Position numbers and translations under genes: made by a program. The notes beneath the pieces are model-generated. The model worked only from the letters and a program-made list of their open reading frames with translations, was not told where the DNA came from and made no database searches. Of a DNA stretch of 64,000 bases, positions 59,276 through 64,000 are shown one piece after another (the first letter of the stretch is position 1; every line of letters begins with the position of its first letter). Origin of the DNA: Ancylostoma caninum. Its lineage: Eukaryota > Nematoda > Chromadorea > Rhabditida > Ancylostomatidae. The stretch spans positions 186,001 through 250,000 of the forward strand of contig JBAJFG010000073.1 of NCBI GenBank assembly GCA_037903475.1, in the 5' to 3' direction.

Positions 59276-59404
59276 ACACTCATACAGCAATAGTGGATCC
59301 GGTGTAGAACATTTTCTTCACTCTAGGCCACACCCTCGAATTTTGTTTCACACACACTGACACACACACGTGACAGACAGACTAAGCCCGTTATTATAAG
59401 TCAT
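59276..59404 (+). repeat. Outer edge of the composite satellite repeat
   Basis: GTTTCACACACACTGACACA, then GTGACAGACAGACTAAGCCC and TTATTATAAGTCATGA match the reverse complement of 48033-48090. This fixes one edge of the composite element at about 59404. Confidence 0.8.
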
Positions 59405-59448
59405 GATTGGGTGAATACCGATGAGTACCATTTTGTATAGCAGCTTAA

Positions 59449-59912
59449 AGGCAGCAGGAGCTGAAATCCTCGACTCCGAGCTGAGCAGTGGGTGATGAAG
59501 TACAGACTCAGCACATCATAAATGTGAAACAAACACAGACAATGATGGCTTACCTGCAGAGAAAATGGAACATTCGTCGCGAACACACCTGGCCGTGTTC
59601 GTGCGCGGACGAGTTTTCCCTGGCGCGAAAGCCATTGCGGCGCGTGGTTTTGGCCGAGTCCCGCCATGAAACCCTGTGAATTGAATGCATTTCGTTTTCC
59701 CTTTGCGCCAAACCACGCACCGCAACGCCTTTTTGCGCCGGGGAAAACTCGTCCGCGCGCGAACACGGCCAGGCGTGCTCGCGACGAATGTTCCATTTTC
59801 TCTGCAGGTAAGCCATCATTGTCTGTGTTCGTTTCACATTTATGATGTGCTGAGTCTGTACTCCATCACCCACAGCTCAGCTCGGAGTCGAGGATTTCAG
59901 CTCCTGCTGCCT
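59449..59912. mobile_element. Palindromic TTAA-type MITE, ~200-bp arms
   Basis: The element is bounded by TTAA on both sides (59445-59448, 59913-59916), with termini AGGCAGCAGGAGCTGAAATC and its inverse. The arms are almost exact over about 200 bp (including GCCATCATTGTCTGTGTT and ACGAATGTTCCATTTTCTCT) with a ~50-bp asymmetric centre. The mirrored open frames on both strands are by-products. TTAA targeting suggests piggyBac-type mobilisation (inference). Confidence 0.9.
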
Positions 59913-59927
59913 TTAAGGGTAATTTAA

Positions 59928-60163
59928 GGGCAATTTATACTGGATGCGTGCGACTGACGCGCGTGCGTCTATATGATGAAGAATAGGGCCCAGTCGCATC
60001 GCAGTCGCAGCTCAGACGCACGCGTTTACGGCTTAGCGGCGGCCGCGCCTTCTTTTCATTAGGGATGTATATGTCGTGTTGACCGGTCTTCATAGAAAAT
60101 CCCTTGCAAATGGATGCGTGCGACTGATGCGCGACTGACGCACGCAGCTAGTATAAATTACCC
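59928..60163. mobile_element. GCGTGCG-rich MITE
   Basis: The ends GGGCAATTTATACTGGATGC and the inverted GGGTAATTTATACTAGCTGC are followed by GTGCG(A/T)C(T/A)GACGC on both sides. The interior includes CCCAGTCGCATCGC and CTCAGACGCACGCG. Fragments of the same family follow directly (60165-60215) and recur at 63755-63835. Confidence 0.8.
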
Positions 60164-60734
60164 TTTATACTAGATGCGTGCGTGCGTTAGTCGCGCGACT
60201 AACGCACGCCATGAAAATGCTGCGATGAAAATTTACGGACGAGTTTCCAAGAAAGGATGCGATTGCAGTCACCCCGTCATACCTCACGGCTAATACCTAC
60301 AAAAGTGTATTGATTAACATGCGGGCGCTCTCCTTTGTTGTGACAGTGCATTATTAATCAACTCATTGCCTAAAATTAGCTTTCCTTTGGTTTCAGGTAC
60401 CGGATGTACAGGTGAGGGAGGAGAGAGTCGAAAAAAAGTTGTGCTTGGGCCACCTTCGAAGTGGACGAAGGTAGTCAACTTCTTGAGACGCTTTCTGTAG
60501 GTTATACGAGTAAATTTTTATTTAATTAAATAGTTAAACAAGATCTTGATGAAGTGAATAACAGACCAAAGCTCCGGACTTCCCGACTCATTCGTTATAA
60601 AGATTTTTTATGAAACTGTTGTCCTCCAATCGCTGAAACGCTGAAGCTGAACCACTTTCTTTTATGATAATTTGGTTTTATGTATGATAACATTTTGTAT
60701 TTCCGAAACCGTTGGCTGGACTTTACTTGTTTAG
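60164..60734. other. MITE fragment, then unassigned sequence
   Basis: 60165-60215 is another partial copy of the GCGTGCG family (TTATACTAGATGCGTGCGTG and an inverted GCGCGACTAACGCACGC). The remainder has no recognised feature up to the HCF-like exon. Confidence 0.55.
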
Positions 60735-61270
60735 CAGGTACACCGGTAACATTTATGACTTGCAAGCATCTCGATGGGAATGGCAAAAACTTCGACCTCG
60801 GCCTCCCGGCTGTGATGGTTCCGGTCCTTGCCCTCGTTTTGGCCACTTCTTTTCACTCGCAGGTAACCAGGTGAGCGCTTTTTTTGGATCGTTGGTTTTC
60901 GAGTGGAGGTACTGATAGCAGGTCTGCTATTCAGTTGGTGATCTTGCTAACCAATCTCCCGATCCAAAACAAAACAACCCTGTTTATCTCGACGACTTGT
61001 TCACAATTAACTTTCGTGGTCCTAATGGTTCTTTTCAGTGGGAGCAGCCAGTGGCACGTTGGTATTTTGCAATATATCGTTAGGCTTTTCACCTGTTTGT
61101 TAATACAGTTAACAGTTTTCTTTTCGTAGACACATGGGCCTCATCCGCCACCACGGGAGTCACAATTGGCCGTAGTGTTTGCAGGAGACAGTGGACGTCA
61201 GCTGGTTATCTATGGTGCTATGAATGGATGTCGACTCAACGATCTTTGGAGGCACTCACTATTCGGCTAG
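60735..61270 (+). pseudogene. hcf-1: HCF-1 (host cell factor) Kelch-domain fragment, 3 exons
   Basis: Three exons can be read. 60735-60870 gives IYDLQASRWEWQKLRPRPPG and CPRFGHFFSLAGNQ. 60922-61050 gives CYSVGDLANQSPDPKQNNPV, YLDDLFTINF and QWEQP. 61130 onward gives [16 protein letters not shown] and [16 protein letters not shown]. Order, spacing and the LQASRWEW, PPPRES and GCRL.DLW motifs correspond to consecutive Kelch repeats of HCF-1, a nuclear transcription cofactor. The first two junctions are clean GT/AG and in frame. After DLW the homology stops and a TAG follows at 61268. No upstream or downstream HCF exons were seen, so this is a partial copy; a divergent gene with unseen exons is less likely. 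Confidence 0.75.
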
Positions 61271-61554
61271 TTCTGTCCCTTTGCATAGGTTGCAGCGTCA
61301 CATCATTCGTTAACCTGTTTTGGTGAGTGTTGACCTAAACACTTACCAAAGTCGAACTTGCGTTCTTACCTCAATACTTACCAAAGCATCTAAACATTGA
61401 TCGTGTAGTAGTTAACGTGTATCAACGTAGCTGTATTATGAAATAGGTAGGGGTTCCGTTATCCTATAGTGTGAATGTGACAGTGTAGAGTGACCTTACC
61501 TTGTAAATAGCTGATCCCATTTTGATTTATTTACCTGTGAACAGCTCTTTTTAG

Positions 61555-63060
61555 AACGCGTTTATAGACGAGTACTGAAGGAAAATGAATTGAAAAATAT
61601 GCTCAAGGCGACCCGGCGACCCCACCTTTCCGCTCTGGAAGCAGGGATTTGTTCCGGACACCCGATCAAAACGGTCTCATCTCGTATTCAGAATACATCT
61701 TCCTTCTTTCGCTTATAACAAGTTAGTCTTATTCCATTTGCTGCTTGGTCCCTTCGACTTGTTGGTTCGCCTCCTTCAACAGAAGTTCACTTCATACTGA
61801 TCACTTATCTAAGATCATTTGAGCATGATTCAGCATATGTTAAATCTTATAGACGCTACACCCTTTGTTCTGAACCTTCGGCTATTTGACCGCTTATGAC
61901 TATTTTAGAGTCGAAGTCTTGGATTTTCTTATGTTTGACGAAGATGACAATGGAAGACTCGATAAGGATGAGTTCCTCCTGGTCAGCTCGCTCTTTTCTA
62001 GTATAAATTGGCTGGGAATTCTTTCCAAACGTGATGCTTTTAACTGTTGTCCTTATTTTTGTTTCCAACCGATTGGTACTTGTGTCGTGCATAACACTGC
62101 GAAACTAAGGCAAATCATTAATAACTGGCCATTAACAAAAATTGTGGTAGTGGAGTCTTGGAATTGGGTATCCATCTAACCGCATTATCCGTTCCCATGA
62201 CTAAATTCAGATTCGTATTTTGACATCTTCTCTTCGTTCAACGCGTGGTGCTCACACGGGTCAGTCTAAGTATGTGGATTTCGAGCATTTCCTTCTGCAG
62301 CTTCTAAAACATAGGCCTTAATAGCAGCTAACATTCCACGTTATCTATTACCAGGGTATTCTAGCCATGTCAGTTGGATATCAGCGATTTTCGTTTCATG
62401 GTTTCGCGCACCCGTCAACGATTTTTTAAGGGGAATGATTCGTATTTTGTTTTGTTGGATTGATTTGACCGTATCATTCGGTTTCATGCAGAAGAGGCGT
62501 ACGCGTACATTTTGGTAAAAGTTCTTGGATAATAGAATAGCTTCTCTTCCCAGGGCTATAGATCCTCGTCAAACGTTTTGTTGCTGATTCGAGAGCTCGT
62601 AGCACTACCGTGATCCACAGATAGTAGTGACTGTGAAGCGAAAGCTCGAAAGGGATCCAGTGATGATTAACTTCTTCTAAGTATTGCGAAACACTGGCAA
62701 CTTTCTAGTAATAATCCCAGCTTGCCGCTACTCCTACACATTGAGCTGTAATGCTCTACTTAATTACTGTTCGTTCGGTATATCACCCGCAGTTTAAAAG
62801 TCAAAATCTAGTGGCCTTTCAGGACAAATCTCCGAATACAGTGTATACCTGGCACTTCTGCCGCAAGCGACAACCAGTTGGCATTTATGAGGTCGGGTAC
62901 CATACTCTTTCTTTGCTAAATGTCTCTTATTTTCTTCGTAAGTTACTGTCAAATGTGCCCTTATCTATTGTCACTTCAGGGTATTGCCCTTATCTATTGT
63001 CACTTCAGGGTATATGTTGGAGTCGAGCCAGAATGTGTACTGAATCTTGCTGCCGCCTAA
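61555..63060 (+). pseudogene. MICU-family (mitochondrial calcium uptake) EF-hand gene, damaged
   Basis: 61555-61721 reads VYRRVLKENELKNMLKAT and, in a shifted frame, LFRTPDQNGLISYSEYIFLL. 61909-61980 reads FLMFDEDDNGRLDKDEFLL, a canonical EF-hand loop. 62212 onward reads TRGAHTGQSKYVDFEHFLLQ. Near 62360 is LDISDFRFMVSRTR, near 62820 a YTWHFCRKRQPVGIYE segment, and near 63010 VGVEPECVLNL. This order follows MICU proteins, EF-hand gatekeepers of the mitochondrial calcium uniporter. The first exon carries a tandem GGCGACCC (8 bp) that shifts the frame, and the join to the second exon is also out of frame. I therefore call it a pseudogene; the last three segments are weak. Confidence 0.62.
62959..63013 (+). 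repeat. ~28-bp tandem duplication
   Basis: GCCCTTATCTATTGTCACTT with the following CAGGGTAT is present twice in direct tandem within the MICU-like remnant, adding a further interruption. Confidence 0.8.
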
Positions 63061-64000
63061 GTTGATCATTCCACGAAACCGGCCGTAATATCAAAAATTG
63101 CTGCAAGAAAAGAGAAGGTGATTTGTTGCATCAACAATCTTGACCTATAGTAACTTAGTGGATGTTCTAGTAGGATAACCAAATATAGTGACCATTTACT
63201 GATGTTCTTCGGTTGTGAATATTTAAAATTAAGTTCCCGAAATTCACGGGTTCCTTAGCCGGGAGCTAGTAGAGGGAATAATATTGTTCGTAATGCGGCA
63301 ACTTGGACATCACCCGCGCGGAACGCAGAACACTTCAGAATTGTCACAACACGCGTTCTAAAGACACTCGCTAGCAATATTGCTCTGATGACGGTAACTT
63401 CTTGAAGTCTCAGTTTTCATAACTTCTTCGTCCATGATGTCACACGAAGAAGTTATTCATATAACCATATATGGTTATTTCCCCATTCTTCAATATCTAA
63501 ATTTTGCTTGGAAACTCAACGTCTAAGCACTAGGATGCCCGCAATAAGTACCATAACAACATTCACTTTTCTTCTTGTACCATTCTCCTGGCGCGTGATG
63601 TTGTGTTTAACTTGTTAACATGTAGCAGTACTGGCCTTTTTAAAACTGAACGTTGCAGCGACTGAGCCATTGTTCATCGCAGTCTTCCCGTCCTCCTCCA
63701 CTGTTCTTTATGTTGTTCAATCTCTATGTGCATAGGTCAACCTACATTACATCCGTGCGTTTGTGGCGCGTGCGTCTACATGTTGAAGCATAGGCCCAGT
63801 CGCATCGCTGACGCAGCTCAGACGCACGCGTTCACGTCCTTGACATGTCAGCCTGTTTTTTTCTCAGTGAAAATGTGCAGTCTTTCTCAAAAATACCTGA
63901 CTTACGCCGAGCCGCTCGTCAGCTTGGCCACGTCACACTACGTATGATAATGCATAGGTGATGCGGCGCGGCTTAGCAGATGTGCGGTGAAGCGTGAGGC
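63061..64000. other. Unassigned, with a GCGTGCG-MITE fragment at 63755-63835
   Basis: 63755-63835 (GCGCGTGCGTCTACATGTTG, then CCCAGTCGCATCGCTGACG and CTCAGACGCACGCGTTCACG) matches the interior of the MITE at 59928-60163. Nothing else in the last kilobase was recognised. Confidence 0.55.

Noticed and set aside
58967..59360. Three overlapping long plus-strand open frames
   Set aside because: They are the three frames of one 59-bp satellite that lacks stops; the period is not a multiple of three, so each frame cycles through the same peptides.
59401..59927. Paired open frames of about 60-130 codons on both strands
   Set aside because: They lie in the arms of the palindromic MITE and translate the same DNA twice.

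Overview
This window looks like nuclear DNA of a clade V (strongylid, hookworm-like) nematode. Short exons are bounded by short U-rich TTTCAG-type acceptors. The gene content is metazoan: an extended synaptotagmin, a one-Ig secreted protein, and HCF-1 and MICU pieces. Most of the rest is mariner, Penelope-like, Helitron, MULE, hAT and CR1-like debris plus many foldback MITEs. There are no bacterial operons, rRNA genes or CRISPR arrays.

Layout. 1-4.6 kb: repeat fragments and the upstream region of the first gene. 4.6-15.76 kb (+): one essentially complete extended synaptotagmin gene (esyt-2 type) with a membrane hairpin, an SMP lipid-transfer domain and three C2 domains. Its introns contain a decayed mariner (8.6-9.6 kb) and a tandem-unit repeat (11.25-12.3 kb). 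16.1-21 kb: MULE/SWIM-like fragments, a second reversed copy of the intron repeat, a hairpin and a hAT remnant. 21.25-24.64 kb: a Penelope-like element (minus strand) between two 396-bp direct repeats. 24.8-25.96 kb: a second mariner. 26-43.4 kb: no convincing gene. This stretch holds several MITEs, CpG-rich hairpins, and a large foldback element with a 172-bp minisatellite core (37.3-39.17 kb).

43.4-45.18 kb (+): a small intact-looking gene for a secreted one-immunoglobulin-domain protein. 48.0-49.5 kb: a fragment of a composite repeat with a 59-bp satellite, then a decayed env-like reading frame with a phlebovirus-type fusion-glycoprotein cysteine pattern. 51.9-59.4 kb: a dense nest of CR1-like ORF1/EN/RT pieces, an internally deleted mariner, a Helitron broken into two divergent halves, a MULE piece, and the second copy of the 59-bp satellite. 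59.4-60.2 kb: a 470-bp palindromic MITE and a GCGTGCG-rich MITE. 60.7-63.1 kb (+): adjacent remnants of an HCF-1 Kelch gene and a MICU-family EF-hand gene, at least the second clearly damaged.

Only esyt-2 and the one-Ig gene look functional. Nothing in the window suggests that its genes work as one pathway. The main interest lies in the repeat architecture: the foldback minisatellite, the short hairpin motif at retroelement break points, TTAA-type MITEs with common ends but unrelated interiors, and the env remnant. All assignments come from reading translations by eye. No database search was possible.
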